5,917 nucleotides of DNA. Source: CAYRGG01 sp964423745. Lineage in GTDB: Bacteria > Pseudomonadota > Gammaproteobacteria > Competibacterales > Competibacteraceae. The notes beneath the pieces were generated by a model. It did no database searches. It was given only the letters and a program-made list of their open reading frames with translations, and was not told where the DNA came from. Made by a program: the position numbers and the translations under genes. The DNA lies in assembly GCA_964423745.1 (NCBI GenBank), contig CAYRGG010000125.1:1-5917 (forward strand), in the 5' to 3' direction. Positions within the stretch are counted from its first letter, which is position 1, and the number at the start of each line of letters is the position of its first letter. This document shows, piece by piece, positions 5,791 through 5,917 of the stretch.

Positions 5791-5805
5791 TAATCAAGTA
5801 TAGGT

Positions 5806-5917
5806 GTGGATAACCCTCCCAACAGCAGGCTCAATTGGATAAGGATAAGTAACAACACAATCAGTAACTGCTCACCCCAAATACCAGGTTGTGGGTGGCA
5901 GGGATACCCAAACACTG
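5806..5917 (+). CDS. Possible 5' end of the next T3SS gene (sctP expected), weakly supported
   Basis: After the sctO stops, the same frame stays open from 5794 to the window edge. Its only plausible start is GTG at 5806 (MDNPPNSRLN...), giving 37 complete codons with no stop. In Ysc-type operons sctO is followed by sctP, the needle-length ruler, whose N terminus is poorly conserved and rich in polar and Pro residues, so position and composition are compatible. Against it, there is no ribosome binding site at a usable distance, the start is GTG, and I recognise no sequence similarity. It may equally be non-coding or decayed sequence. Confidence 0.25.
   Translation, partial: MDNPPNSRLNWIRISNNTISNCSPQIPGCGWQGYPNT

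Noticed and set aside
5724..5915. 63-codon hydrophobic open frame on the minus strand at the window end
   Set aside because: It overlaps the conserved sctO C terminus in antisense; its Leu/Ile and Ser/Cys runs are the complement of Gln/Asn/Glu-rich codons.
1..5917. tRNA or other RNA genes, CRISPR arrays, insertion sequences
   Set aside because: No cloverleaf-like segment, regularly spaced repeat set, transposase frame or terminal inverted repeat was seen.

Overview
The window carries part of a type III secretion system (T3SS, injectisome) locus of the Ysc family (Yersinia Ysc, Pseudomonas Psc, Aeromonas Asc, Vibrio T3SS1, Photorhabdus). All recognisable genes lie on the + strand. The SctX/SctY pair, which is typical of the Ysc family, and the close resemblance of SctV, SctN and SctO to the Yersinia proteins as I remember them point to a gammaproteobacterium. 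Its base composition is moderate to AT-leaning, and the species cannot be named from this window.

Layout. Positions 1-194 are an AT-rich non-coding leader with a small hairpin and a weak promoter candidate. Positions 195-869 encode a NarL/FixJ (LuxR-type) response regulator whose receiver keeps the phospho-acceptor Asp but has lost the acidic Mg-binding pair. A perfect 11-bp hairpin sits across its stop codon. Positions 870-1091 hold no convincing gene. Then come sctX (1092-1436), sctY (1440-1841), sctV (1838-3931), a 60-base gap, sctN (3992-5314) and sctO (from 5311). Spacings of 3 bases and overlaps of 4 bases suggest two translationally coupled blocks, sctX-sctY-sctV and sctN-sctO, probably on one transcript.

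How the genes work together. SctV is the inner-membrane export gate and SctN the ATPase that unloads and unfolds substrates. SctO is the stalk linking them, and SctY chaperones the early substrate SctX and delivers it to SctV. The upstream regulator is a plausible, unproven local controller.

The most notable observation is that sctO is split by an in-frame TAG (5593-5595) at codon 95. The reading frame and the family's conserved C-terminal motif continue intact to 5790. This is either a very recent nonsense mutation, which would probably disable the injectisome, a sequencing error, or a recoded/suppressed amber codon. Downstream of sctO, where sctP would be expected, only a poorly supported open frame is visible before the window ends. 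Also notable are the degenerate receiver and a gene order that differs from the classical Ysc order: no sctW-tyeA-sycN directly before sctX, and sctV followed directly by sctN.
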